From NCBI RefSeq assembly GCF_003950325.1, contig NZ_PXZH01000001.1, positions 558,001 to 622,000 of the forward strand: a stretch of DNA of 64,000 nt. The letters are read 5' to 3'. The notes under the pieces were generated by a model. That model was given only the letters and a program-made list of their open reading frames with translations. It had not been told where the DNA came from and did no database searches. How positions within the stretch are numbered: the first letter of the stretch is position 1; each line of letters opens with the position of its first letter. The DNA is from Vagococcus humatus (GTDB taxonomy: Bacteria; Bacillota; Bacilli; Lactobacillales; Vagococcaceae). This document shows positions 25,217 to 33,023 of the stretch, piece after piece. Position numbers and translations under genes: made by a program.

Positions 25217-26326
25217 TTAAATCAATGCTTTCCGTTTAAGAACTTCTACTCCTTTTGGAGCATAACCGGCAACAATACCAGGTTCTGTAATCGTAATCCA
25301 GCCTAAACCAGCAAAGACAATATCTGTTTTTTCTTTCACTGAAAATTCATAACGAACTAATTCTGGGAACTCTGACACTTCATCTTCACGAGGTGGTTGT
25401 AATAACCCGCCTACATGTTTAGCGTAAAAGTCATCTGCATTAATTAATTTAGTTCGGTGAATATTCAATTCATTGGAGACATAGGCAATCAGTCCTTGAT
25501 TTTCTCCCCGAATATAATCAAATCTTGCCAAACCTCCTAAAAAGAGCGTTTGACCTGCATTCAATTGATAAACTTTTGGTTTAATTTCTTTCGTAGGCGA
25601 AATTAAACGTAAGTCTTTTTTCCCTAAATAATGGGCCATTTGATGACGATGAATAATTCCTGGTGTGTCAATTAAAAAGTGGCCATCGTCTAACGGTATT
25701 TCAATTTTATCTAAAGTAGTACCTGGGAACTGAGAGGTTGTAATAATATCTTGCAGTCCTGCAGTTGCTTTAATAATACCATTAATCAAGGTAGATTTTC
25801 CAACATTTGTTACCCCTACCACATACACATCTCGGCCTTGACGATGTTTTTCAATTGTTTCAAGTAATTGAATCATTTCACTGTTTTTCTTAGCACTAGT
25901 TAACACAACTTCTGTGGGACGAAGACCAGCTTCATAAGCTCTTTCTTTCATCCATTGGGTTAATTTGCCTCGTTTTAAAGATTTAGGTAAAATATCGACT
26001 TTATTACCTACTAATAAAACCGGATTATTTCCTGCAAATCGGTGAAGACCTGGAATTAAACTACCATTAAAATCAAAAATATCCACTACATTCACGATTA
26101 AGGCATCTTTTGTACCAATTTCATTTAGTAAACGTAAAAAATCATCATCCGTTAAGGCTACATCTTGAATCTCATTATAGTGACGTAACCGAAAACACCG
26201 TTGACAATAAACCTCTCCTGTTTCTTCCCCTTTTTTTAAAGCGGACATAGGGGTATAACCTAAACTGTCTTTTTGCTCCGTTTGAATAACGGACCCACAG
26301 CCAATACAACGTATTTCCTCTGTCAT
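25217..26326 (-). CDS. yqeH: circularly permuted GTPase YqeH (30S assembly)
   Basis: 369 residues. N-terminal zinc finger (CIGCG, CQRCFRLRHYNE), then GTPase motifs in permuted order: NKVDIL (G4) before GVTNVGKSTLING (G1) and DTPG (G3), then a C-terminal domain. Needed for small-subunit assembly. ATG 26344 has no ribosome site; the family starts MTEE, and ATG 26326 overlaps the yqeG stop as ATGA with GGAG upstream. Confidence 0.92.
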   Translation of the reverse strand: MTEEIRCIGCGSVIQTEQKDSLGYTPMSALKKGEETGEVYCQRCFRLRHYNEIQDVALTDDDFLRLLNEIGTKDALIVNVVDIFDFNGSLIPGLHRFAGNNPVLLVGNKVDILPKSLKRGKLTQWMKERAYEAGLRPTEVVLTSAKKNSEMIQLLETIEKHRQGRDVYVVGVTNVGKSTLINGIIKATAGLQDIITTSQFPGTTLDKIEIPLDDGHFLIDTPGIIHRHQMAHYLGKKDLRLISPTKEIKPKVYQLNAGQTLFLGGLARFDYIRGENQGLIAYVSNELNIHRTKLINADDFYAKHVGGLLQPPREDEVSEFPELVRYEFSVKEKTDIVFAGLGWITITEPGIVAGYAPKGVEVLKRKALI

Positions 26327-26850
26327 TTTAGTTCTTGACTCCATTCTATATCAGAATATTTATTTGTTAATTGTTTCATAACTCTTCGTTCTCTTGCTCG
26401 GTTTATTTTAGTATTCCAAGCGTCAGAAGCAACTAGGGGCTTCACATAAATAGAACGAACGCCAGCTGTGTTAGCAGCTTTGATATCTGTCATCAATTGA
26501 TCCCCTACCATGACAACTTGCTCTTTAGGCAAGTTTAATTTGGCAACTCCTTCGTTAATGCCTTTGGTAAAAGGCTTCATAGCTCTTGAAACAAAAGGCA
26601 AGCCTAATGGTTTAACAGCATGAGCTACTCTTTTTCTACTATTGTTAGACACCACAATAACAGGAATCCCTGCTTCTTTCATTTGAGTCATCCATTGATG
26701 TAACTCTTTTGTCCCATCTGGATTATTCCAAGCAATCAATGTATTGTCCAGATCTGTTAGGATACCATGAATTTGATGTTTCGCCAACTGTTCTGGGGTT
26801 AGTTGGTAAATAGTTTCTAATAGCCAGGTTGGTTTATATGATGCTAGCAT
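26323..26850 (-). CDS. yqeG: HAD-family phosphatase YqeG
   Basis: 175 residues. HAD motif I GILTDLDNTLIAWN, motif II VVSNN, lysine and motif IV MVGDQLMTDI. Subfamily IIIA, phosphatase of unknown substrate; first gene of the yqeG-yqeH-yhbY-nadD-yqeK-rsfS-yqeM operon. AAAGGAG precedes ATG 26850; an in-frame GTG at 26865 overlaps that site and is rejected. Confidence 0.9.
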   Translation of the reverse strand: MLASYKPTWLLETIYQLTPEQLAKHQIHGILTDLDNTLIAWNNPDGTKELHQWMTQMKEAGIPVIVVSNNSRKRVAHAVKPLGLPFVSRAMKPFTKGINEGVAKLNLPKEQVVMVGDQLMTDIKAANTAGVRSIYVKPLVASDAWNTKINRARERRVMKQLTNKYSDIEWSQELK

Positions 26851-26867
26851 ACCTGCTCCTTTCACGT

Positions 26868-26897
26868 AAAAAACAGGAGCACTAAGACTAGTACTCC
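26868..26897 (-). terminator. terminator hairpin in the yqeG leader (candidate attenuator)
   Basis: On the minus strand GGAGTACTA, loop GTCT, TAGTGCTCC, then TGTTTTTT, ending 18 nt before the yqeG start and downstream of the promoter at 26928-26956. Confidence 0.65.
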
Positions 26898-26927
26898 TTA
26901 CTTTACATCTATCATAAGATAGTTCCT

Positions 26928-26956
26928 ATTTTATGGTATATCCAGGAACTTTTCAA
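26928..26956 (-). promoter_or_regulatory. yqeG operon promoter
   Basis: Minus strand TTGAAA (26951-26956), 17-bp spacer, TAAAAT (26928-26933). Start of transcription near 26921, giving a leader of about 70 nt containing the hairpin at 26876-26897. Confidence 0.65.
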
Positions 26957-27005
26957 TAGCTTAGACCAAACAATCTCCTTATTTTCAATTTCTTATCTTT
27001 TTAGT

Positions 27006-27037
27006 TTCATATTTTCTTCATAATTATACGTTAATAT
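27006..27037 (+). promoter_or_regulatory. response-regulator-type promoter of small RNA A
   Basis: TTCATA (27006-27011), N5, TTCATA (27017-27022), then 9 bp to a -10 TAATAT (27032-27037). Same architecture and spacing as in unit B at 27230-27261. Confidence 0.55.
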
Positions 27038-27043
27038 TTAGAC

Positions 27044-27143
27044 ATACCAAATAATAACCCTAACAAAAAACTTTTCATTATTTACTCCTCCAAGGTAAAT
27101 AAATCTCCTTTAGCTACTAGATGAATTTATCTAGTAGCTTTTT
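27044..27143 (+). ncRNA. candidate small RNA A, tandem pair with B
   Basis: Predicted transcript of about 100 nt starting ATACCAA. It contains CATTATTTACTCCTCC (27076-27091), complementary to a strong Shine-Dalgarno plus start codon, a second CU stretch (ATCTCCTTTAGC), and ends in a terminator with arms AGCTACTAGAT / ATCTAGTAGCT and TTTTT. It is homologous over its whole length to unit B 224 bp downstream. No plus-strand protein is encoded. The layout resembles streptococcal csRNAs. Prediction from sequence only. Confidence 0.55.
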
Positions 27144-27229
27144 CTTGCTATTTTTTCTGACTACTTTCTGATTAAGTGGCTCTAAGCTTATTAAATAAGA
27201 AGCGTTTTTCATAAAATAAATTTTTTTCA

Positions 27230-27261
27230 TTCATATTTTATTCATATTTATACGCTATATT
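27230..27261 (+). promoter_or_regulatory. response-regulator-type promoter of small RNA B
   Basis: TTCATA (27230-27235), N5, TTCATA (27241-27246), then 9 bp to TATATT (27256-27261). The extended repeat reads ATTCATATT-TT-ATTCATATT. Confidence 0.55.
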
Positions 27262-27267
27262 TTATTC

Positions 27268-27372
27268 ATACCAACAAAACAACCCTAACAAACAAAAAAA
27301 CTTTTCATTATTTACTCCTCCAAAGTAAATAACAATCTCCTTAGCACCCAGCGGTATCTGGGTGTTTTTTTT
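27268..27372 (+). ncRNA. candidate small RNA B, tandem pair with A
   Basis: Predicted transcript of about 104 nt starting ATACCAA. It has the same CATTATTTACTCCTCC block (27306-27321) and a second CU stretch AATCTCCTTAGC as unit A, and ends in a GC-rich terminator CACCCAG / CTGGGTG with eight T. The terminator stem differs from that of unit A while the CU block and promoter are conserved, which suggests that the promoter, the single-stranded region and terminator function are what is maintained. Confidence 0.55.
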
Positions 27373-27412
27373 ATGCATTTTTTCTGTTTGTAATCGCTAT
27401 TTTATGCAACTT

Positions 27413-27471
27413 TATGTATTTTTATGTATAAATATAAAAATTTTAGAATTTTTATTGCATATTTATTAATA
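27413..27471 (+). promoter_or_regulatory. two ARG-box-like sequences before the amino-acid transporter
   Basis: TATGTATTTTTATGTATA (27413-27430) and ATTGCATATTTATTAATA (27454-27471) each fit the ArgR box pattern WNTGNATWWWWATNCANW with one mismatch. The second covers the -35 of the promoter. The background is very AT-rich, so chance matches are possible. Confidence 0.35.
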
Positions 27472-27493
27472 AACATGTATAGTGTTCACTATA
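27455..27493 (+). promoter_or_regulatory. amino-acid transporter promoter with palindromic operator
   Basis: TTGCAT (27455-27460), 17-bp spacer, TATAGT (27478-27483). An inverted repeat TATAGTG-TT-CACTATA (27478-27493) covers the -10 and the start site, a position expected for a repressor. Confidence 0.55.
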
Positions 27494-27516
27494 AATAAAA
27501 AAGGAGCGAATCTCGT

Positions 27517-28980
27517 ATGTTAAAAAAAATATCTCAAGGGATCTTTATCTTTTGTCTAAGTTTAATGACAATCGGTTTATTTTTACCAATGACTTCTTTA
27601 GCTAAAGAAGAAGACCCAGTTTATCAAAAAATTGAAACGAAGAAAAAATTAGTAGTTGGTTTAACTGCTGACTATCCCCCTTATGAATTTCATGCTAAAG
27701 TCAAAGGGAAGGATACTGTTGTAGGTTCTGATATTTTACTTGCTGAAAAAATTGCAAAAGAATTAGGGGTTGAATTAGAAATCCGCGAACTTTCTTTTGA
27801 TGCTTTATTAGGTTCTATGAAAACAGGAAAAATCGATATGATTATTTCAGCCATGACACCTACTCCTGAACGGGAAAAAGAAGCAGCCTTTTCTGACCCT
27901 TACTTAATTATCGATCAAAAAGTAGTGGTACTGAAAAAAGATCAAGATAAATATTTAACAACAGAAGATTTTTCCGGTCAAAAAGTAGCTGCACAAAAAC
28001 AATCAATTCAAGAAGATTTAGCTAAAAAAGAATTAACTGGCTCAACAGTTGTTTCCTTGCCTAAAGTAACCGATATGATTATGCAACTACAAACTCAAAA
28101 AATTGCTGGGGCAGTGATGGAAGCGCCAGTAGCTGAAGCTTACGTCTATCAAAATAAAGCTTTAGCGGTTTCTGATGTCAAATTTAAAGATGACAAACCT
28201 GGTGGCTCTTGTATTGCCATGCCAAAAGAAGCTACTGCTTTATTACCAAAAGTTAACAATATTGTTAAAGAAGTTAACGATCAAGATTTAATGACTAAAT
28301 ATAACAAACAAGTTTCTGGCTACATGTTTGAAGATGAAAGTTTCTTTAAAAAATATGGTTCTTTTTATGCTAAAGGAATTGGTTATACTATTTTTCTAGC
28401 CTTTATCGGTGTATTATTTGGCGCTGTTTTAGGTGTTCTACTTGCTCTTATGAAATTATCTAAATTAAAAGTCTTAAAAGCTATTGCAGTTATTTATATC
28501 GAATACGTTAGAGGAACTCCTTTATTAGTTCAAATTTTCTTAGTCTACTTTGGAACAGCTACTCTTGGACTAAATGTTAATGCTCTAGCAGCTGGCTGTA
28601 TTGCTATGTCATTAAACAGTGGTGCTTATGTGGCTGAAATTGTTCGAGCTGGTATTAAAGCTGTAGATAAAGGTCAATACGAAGCAGCTCGTTCACTTGG
28701 AATGAATCACGGAAAAGCTATGCAACACATTATCTTACCTCAAGCCATTAAAAATATTTTACCTGCCCTAGGGAATGAATTTGTCACAGTTATTAAAGAA
28801 TCATCTGTTGTATCTGTTATTGGTGTTTCAGAATTAATGTTCCAAGCAGGAGTGGTTCAAGGAGCAAGTTTTAAACCATTCTTACCAATTGTGGTTGTAT
28901 CCTTGATTTACTTTGCCTTAACATTTACATTGTCACGTTTATTAGGTTTAGCTGAAAGGAGAATGAGCACAAGTGATTAA
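27517..28980 (+). CDS. amino-acid ABC transporter, fused substrate-binding and permease protein
   Basis: 487 residues. Signal sequence, then a type 3 solute-binding domain ([51 protein letters not shown]; about 40-270), then a HisM/GlnP-type permease with about five helices and the EAA loop [23 protein letters not shown]. This fusion of binding protein and permease is typical of glutamine- or arginine-type importers in lactic acid bacteria. ARG-box-like sites upstream hint at a basic amino acid; the substrate is otherwise unknown. Confidence 0.9.
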   Translation: MLKKISQGIFIFCLSLMTIGLFLPMTSLAKEEDPVYQKIETKKKLVVGLTADYPPYEFHAKVKGKDTVVGSDILLAEKIAKELGVELEIRELSFDALLGSMKTGKIDMIISAMTPTPEREKEAAFSDPYLIIDQKVVVLKKDQDKYLTTEDFSGQKVAAQKQSIQEDLAKKELTGSTVVSLPKVTDMIMQLQTQKIAGAVMEAPVAEAYVYQNKALAVSDVKFKDDKPGGSCIAMPKEATALLPKVNNIVKEVNDQDLMTKYNKQVSGYMFEDESFFKKYGSFYAKGIGYTIFLAFIGVLFGAVLGVLLALMKLSKLKVLKAIAVIYIEYVRGTPLLVQIFLVYFGTATLGLNVNALAAGCIAMSLNSGAYVAEIVRAGIKAVDKGQYEAARSLGMNHGKAMQHIILPQAIKNILPALGNEFVTVIKESSVVSVIGVSELMFQAGVVQGASFKPFLPIVVVSLIYFALTFTLSRLLGLAERRMSTSD

Positions 28981-29698
28981 TATACAAAACATTCATAAAT
29001 CATTTGGTCAAAATGAAGTCTTAAAAGGAATTGATTTAACGATTGAAAAAGGGGAAGTAGTGGTTATCATTGGCCCTTCTGGTAGTGGTAAAAGTACCTT
29101 TTTACGATGTTTAAATTTATTAGAAGAACCCAATGAAGGAGTTATTGAATTTGAAGGTAAAAATTTATTAGATCCTAAAACAGATATTAATCTGTTACGT
29201 CAAAAAATGGGAATGGTATTTCAAAACTTTAACTTATTCCCTCATAAAACTGTATTAGAAAACTTGACTATTAGTCCTATTCAAGTAAAAAAAGAAACCT
29301 CCGCGGCTGCAGAAAAAACAGCCTTAGAGTTACTAGACCGAGTTGGCTTAAAAGAAAAAGCCCAAACTTATCCTAATAGTTTATCTGGTGGACAAAAGCA
29401 ACGGGTAGCAATTGCTAGAGCTTTAGCCATGAATCCAGATGTCATGCTTTTTGACGAACCTACTTCTGCACTGGATCCAGAGATGGTTGGCGAAGTTTTA
29501 GACGTTATGAAAAGTTTAGCCGAATCTGGTATGACGATGGCTATCGTCACTCATGAAATGGGCTTTGCTAAAGAAGTAGCTGACCGAGTTATCTTTATGG
29601 ATCAAGGAGTTATCCAAGAACAAGGAACTCCTGAAGAGATTTTTACTCAGCCTAAAAACCCTCGAACTCAAAACTTTTTAAGTAAAGTATTGTCTTAA
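28973..29698 (+). CDS. amino-acid ABC transporter ATP-binding protein
   Basis: 241 residues of the GlnQ/ArtP/HisP type. Walker [10 protein letters not shown], signature LSGGQKQR, Walker [14 protein letters not shown] and H-loop IVTHEM are intact. GTG start with AAAGGAG 11 nt upstream; overlaps the fused permease gene by 8 nt. The two form a complete importer. Confidence 0.92.
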   Translation: MINIQNIHKSFGQNEVLKGIDLTIEKGEVVVIIGPSGSGKSTFLRCLNLLEEPNEGVIEFEGKNLLDPKTDINLLRQKMGMVFQNFNLFPHKTVLENLTISPIQVKKETSAAAEKTALELLDRVGLKEKAQTYPNSLSGGQKQRVAIARALAMNPDVMLFDEPTSALDPEMVGEVLDVMKSLAESGMTMAIVTHEMGFAKEVADRVIFMDQGVIQEQGTPEEIFTQPKNPRTQNFLSKVLS

Positions 29699-29703
29699 TA
29701 GAA

Positions 29704-29737
29704 AAGAAGCTAGGAATTTTTCCCTAGCTTCTTTTTT
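29704..29737. terminator. bidirectional terminator after the amino-acid transporter
   Basis: AAGAAGCTAGG / CCTAGCTTCTT with T-runs, between convergent genes. Confidence 0.9.
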
Positions 29738-29990
29738 TACTCACTTTCTTTAACAGCTGATACCCTTTTTTTATCCCCCAACCTATTCCTAGTAACATAG
29801 CGATTGCCAAACTTACCTCAAAAAAGCGAACCATTACCACTAAGTTAAAAGCATATTTTAACCACAAAATAGTCAACCCTATTCCTAGTAAGACTTTACT
29901 GGTTGTAGATAATTTTCGGTAAAGCAACCACTCTAGCCAACCTTCATGTTCTTGTCGACTTTCTTGCCACTGTGCCACTAATTTTCTCAA
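29724..29990 (-). CDS. small membrane protein, hypothetical
   Basis: 88 residues, two hydrophobic helices (about 32-75) between a charged N-terminal region rich in Gln/Glu and a lysine-rich tail. The start shown is TTG with only a weak GAAAG before it; the true start may be an internal GTG. No family recognised. The 225 bp beyond its start hold the promoter of the GntR operon. Confidence 0.45.
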   Translation of the reverse strand: MRKLVAQWQESRQEHEGWLEWLLYRKLSTTSKVLLGIGLTILWLKYAFNLVVMVRFFEVSLAIAMLLGIGWGIKKGYQLLKKVSKKRS

Positions 29991-30122
29991 ATTTCTTTCA
30001 TCTCTTTCTTCTCTGCTTCTCCTATTTAAAAGACTTCTCTAACATGTTTTAAGTTATTCTTACTGTATCATTTTTTCTCTTATTTGACCCTTTTTTTCTT
30101 CATTTTTATTCAACTAAAAATA

Positions 30123-30151
30123 TTGACAGATCCTTTTATCTCTTTTATAAT
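30123..30151 (+). promoter_or_regulatory. promoter of the GntR-ABC operon
   Basis: Perfect consensus: TTGACA (30123-30128), 17 bp, TATAAT (30146-30151). Confidence 0.88.
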
Positions 30152-30162
30152 AAATAGCACAT

Positions 30163-30186
30163 AATCAGTTAGTTACATGACTGATT
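30163..30186 (+). promoter_or_regulatory. inverted repeat, candidate GntR-type operator
   Basis: AATCAGT (30163-30169) and ACTGATT (30180-30186), perfect 7-bp arms with a 10-bp centre, just downstream of the predicted transcription start. Fits autoregulation by the repressor encoded next. Confidence 0.55.
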
Positions 30187-30214
30187 AACCAATTATCTAA
30201 AGGAGGTTATCTCT

Positions 30215-30598
30215 TTGGAATTTAATTTTGATAGCACTATGCCTTTGTATCAACAAGTTGCGACTCAAATTGAAGCAGGTATTTTACAAAAAAGTTTTCC
30301 TGCCAATACACAAGTTCCCTCAACTACTGATATTTCTACTGCTTATCGTCTAAATCCAGCTACTGTGCTAAAAGGAATGAATTTATTGGTTCAAGAAGGA
30401 ATTTTAGAGAAAAAAAGAGGCTTAGGCATGTTCGTTACCCCTGAAGCTAGTGCCATTATTTTAGCAAAACGAAAAAAACAGTTTACCCAAGTAACTCTGC
30501 AAACTTTTGTGAACGAAGCTTGGCAACTAGATATTTCTAAAAAAGACTTACAAACTCTTATTGAAAGTAGGTATCCAAATGAATCCACTTATCATTAG
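30215..30598 (+). CDS. GntR-family repressor, YtrA type
   Basis: 127 residues. Winged-helix domain (PLYQQVATQIEAGILQKSF, PSTTDISTAYRLNPATVLKGMNLL, EKKRGLGMFV), then a short C-terminal segment without a ligand domain, as in the YtrA subfamily that controls ABC exporters. TTG start with AAAGGAGG. It overlaps the downstream ATPase gene by 20 nt, which supports a role in controlling that transporter. Confidence 0.87.
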   Translation: MEFNFDSTMPLYQQVATQIEAGILQKSFPANTQVPSTTDISTAYRLNPATVLKGMNLLVQEGILEKKRGLGMFVTPEASAIILAKRKKQFTQVTLQTFVNEAWQLDISKKDLQTLIESRYPNESTYH

Positions 30599-31463
30599 TC
30601 ACCTTGACAAAAGCTTTAAAAAGAAACAAGTATTAAAAGATATTTCCTTTGTGTTAGAAGGCCCTCATATTTACGGGTTATTAGGCCGAAACGGTTCAGG
30701 GAAAAGTACCTTATTCAACTTAATTAATAATAGATTAACCCCTGATAGAGGACAAGTTTTATTAGATGGCAAACCGGTTTTAGAAGATGATGACGGCTTA
30801 GAACAACTATTTTTAGCTAACCACACTACGTTAATGAGAAAAGATGAGAAAGGCAAAGTAAAAAAATATATTAGACTAGCCAATCAATTCTATCCTGACT
30901 TTGATCAAGAACTTTGCGAACATTTAATTCGTGTGTTCGATTTAAATGTAAACACGCGAATCGATAAATTATCTACAGGCTATCAAACTATTTTTAATAT
31001 TATTTTAGCTCTTTGTGTTCCTGCTTCCTTTATCTTTTTAGATGAACCGACTTTAGGATTAGATGCTAATCACCGAGAAATCTTTTATAAAGAATTGCTT
31101 ACTACTTTCGCTAAACGACCAAGAACCTTCATTATCTCCACTCATTTAATTGATGAATTAGCTCAAATTATGGATCAAGTCATTTTATTAGACCAAGGTC
31201 AGATTAAATTAGCCGATAGCGTTGAAAATCTTTTAGCTCATTCTTATGCTTTAACTGGCAACCAAGAAGACATCGAAGCCTTTATGTCCAATTATCACGT
31301 GATTGGCAGTGAACGAATAGGCAACCAGTTCACCGTTTATATTTATGATACAAAAGAATTAACAGATTTACCGGATACTATTCAAAAAAGTCCTATTGAC
31401 TTACAACGTGTCTTCATTGAATTAACCACTACTAGAGGAGGCTTAGATTATCATGAAGCTTAA
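30579..31463 (+). CDS. ABC transporter ATP-binding protein (GntR-controlled exporter)
   Basis: 294 residues. Walker A GLLGRNGSGKSTL, a degenerate signature LSTGYQTI, Walker B FIFLDEPTLGLD and H-loop IISTHL; the C-terminal 80 residues are an extra domain. Family of YtrB/BcrA-like exporters. TTG 30561 is in frame, but ATG 30579 begins the conserved NPLIISHL segment and is preferred. Overlaps its neighbours on both sides. Confidence 0.85.
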   Translation: MNPLIISHLDKSFKKKQVLKDISFVLEGPHIYGLLGRNGSGKSTLFNLINNRLTPDRGQVLLDGKPVLEDDDGLEQLFLANHTTLMRKDEKGKVKKYIRLANQFYPDFDQELCEHLIRVFDLNVNTRIDKLSTGYQTIFNIILALCVPASFIFLDEPTLGLDANHREIFYKELLTTFAKRPRTFIISTHLIDELAQIMDQVILLDQGQIKLADSVENLLAHSYALTGNQEDIEAFMSNYHVIGSERIGNQFTVYIYDTKELTDLPDTIQKSPIDLQRVFIELTTTRGGLDYHEA

Positions 31464-32169
31464 ACCGGTTTTACGTTATAATCTCCGTTATTTTTTTAAA
31501 GTTCTAATAGGAACTTTGATAGGAATCATTACGTTGTCCTTTATTCTACCCTTAGTTTTACAGTTTATTTTTTATCAAGACTTATCTTTGCCACCTATAA
31601 TGGTAACAAATTTATCTTCTAGTATTACTTTTATCTTATGGGCATTTATGTTTTCCCTGATTATGCAAAACCATTATCTTTTTGCTCAGTTTCAGATTTC
31701 CAGAAAAACCCAATTTGTCGCTAATCTACTAACGATTTTATGTGTTAGTTTACTAGCTATCTTACTATTTAATTACTTGTATCCCTTAGCTTTTAGTCAA
31801 TTTACTCAAGTCTCTGATCACACAAAGATCATTAGCTTTCATTCAGATCAGTCCATTAACCTATTATTAAATGCTTTATATCATTGGTTAGAATGCTTTA
31901 CTACGATGGTAGGTGCTTGGTTTCTAGCAAGTCTGTCCATTCGCTTTTCTCCGATAAAAGTCTTGTTAACAGTTATAGGCTTCTTTATTGTGTTAGGTAT
32001 TCTAATCATTAGTAGTGCAGGAAATTTCCCAGATAACGTTATAACCACTATCATAAATACTGCTATCTACATTTACAAACATCCAAATACTTACTGGTTA
32101 GTTTTAAGCAGTCAATCTATCTTGCTACTTTTATTCACTCGTTTGATTACTAAAAAACTACCAGCCTAA
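31453..32169 (+). CDS. ABC transporter permease (GntR-controlled exporter)
   Basis: 238 residues with six predicted transmembrane helices. GGAGG lies before the ATG inside the ATPase gene; the genes overlap by 11 nt. It completes a repressor-ATPase-permease operon, a plan used by antimicrobial-peptide or cell-envelope stress exporters such as YtrA-YtrB. Substrate unknown. Confidence 0.78.
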   Translation: MKLKPVLRYNLRYFFKVLIGTLIGIITLSFILPLVLQFIFYQDLSLPPIMVTNLSSSITFILWAFMFSLIMQNHYLFAQFQISRKTQFVANLLTILCVSLLAILLFNYLYPLAFSQFTQVSDHTKIISFHSDQSINLLLNALYHWLECFTTMVGAWFLASLSIRFSPIKVLLTVIGFFIVLGILIISSAGNFPDNVITTIINTAIYIYKHPNTYWLVLSSQSILLLLFTRLITKKLPA

Positions 32170-32180
32170 TAAAAATAAAA

Positions 32181-32224
32181 ACAACCTGTTAAGAAATGTT
32201 CACACTTCTTAACAGGTTGTTTTA
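32181..32224. terminator. bidirectional terminator, exporter operon / accA
   Basis: ACAACCTGTTAAGAA / TTCTTAACAGGTTGT with T-runs, shared by convergent operons. Confidence 0.9.
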
Positions 32225-32231
32225 CTTATGC

Positions 32232-33023
32232 TTAAAACTTTCTAAAGCGTTCGTAACGTTGTTTTAGTAAGTCTTGTGTATCTAACTCTTGTAACTCTTT
32301 TAAATGTTTCTTTAAAAGCCTAGTCAGCTGATGATTAATAGCTAATTGGCTTAACCGTCGTCCATTTTTACTTTCTGGAATGACTTCTTCAACAATCTGA
32401 AACTTAGCTAATTCTTTAGCAGTCAATTTCATTACCTCAGCAGCTTCTCCTGCTCTTGTGCTATCTTTCCACAAAATAGAAGCAAATCCTTCTGGAGATA
32501 AAATGGAGTAAATGCTATACTCTAACATCCAAACTCTATCAGCAACACCTAAAGCCAAAGCTCCCCCACTTCCACCTTCCCCTGTAAAAATAGAAATAAT
32601 AGGGGTTTTTAACTGACTCATTTCTCTTAAATTTCTAGCAATTGCTTCTCCCTCGCCTCGTTCTTCTGCTTCAATTCCGCAAAAAGCACCAGGGGTATTG
32701 ACAAAAAGAATGACTGGTCGGTGAAATTTTTCCGCTTGTTTCATTAGGCGTAAAGCTTTTCGGTAACCTTCTGGATGGGGACAACCAAAATTGCGCGTGA
32801 TATTTTCTTCTAAATTGCGCCCTTTTTGAATGGCAATAACGGTCACAGGCTGTCCCTGAAAAAAACCAATCCCTCCTACAACTGCTTGATCATCTCCGTA
32901 GTATCTATCTCCGTGACATTCAATAAACTCATCAAACAATGTTTCTAAATATTCAAGAGGTGTCACTCGCTGAGGGTGTCTTGCTAGCGCAACAATCTCT
33001 TGAGCAGAAAGTGTCTCAGTCAT
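32232..33023 (-). CDS. accA: acetyl-CoA carboxylase carboxyltransferase subunit alpha
   Basis: 263 residues. With AccD it transfers the carboxyl group from biotin to acetyl-CoA. Crotonase-fold sequence [27 protein letters not shown] and [17 protein letters not shown] are typical. The frame extends to 33071, but AAGGAGG precedes ATG 33023, which begins [11 protein letters not shown]. It overlaps accD by 8 nt and is the last gene of the fatty-acid cluster. Confidence 0.95.
   Translation of the reverse strand: MTETLSAQEIVALARHPQRVTPLEYLETLFDEFIECHGDRYYGDDQAVVGGIGFFQGQPVTVIAIQKGRNLEENITRNFGCPHPEGYRKALRLMKQAEKFHRPVILFVNTPGAFCGIEAEERGEGEAIARNLREMSQLKTPIISIFTGEGGSGGALALGVADRVWMLEYSIYSILSPEGFASILWKDSTRAGEAAEVMKLTAKELAKFQIVEEVIPESKNGRRLSQLAINHQLTRLLKKHLKELQELDTQDLLKQRYERFRKF

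Noticed and set aside
27031-27078. Minus-strand mini-frame of 15 codons (MKSFLLGLLFGMSKY) with a perfect GGAGGAG ribosome site, and its shorter copy at 27285-27308
   Set aside because: No minus-strand promoter is evident, the second copy is frameshifted to 7 codons, and the terminators point the other way. The apparent ribosome site and ATG are better explained as the anti-SD/AUG block of plus-strand small RNAs.
27171-27206. Weak hairpin CTTAT/ATAAG followed by GTTTTT between the two small-RNA units
   Set aside because: Five base pairs in AT-rich sequence are too weak to call a terminator or a third unit.
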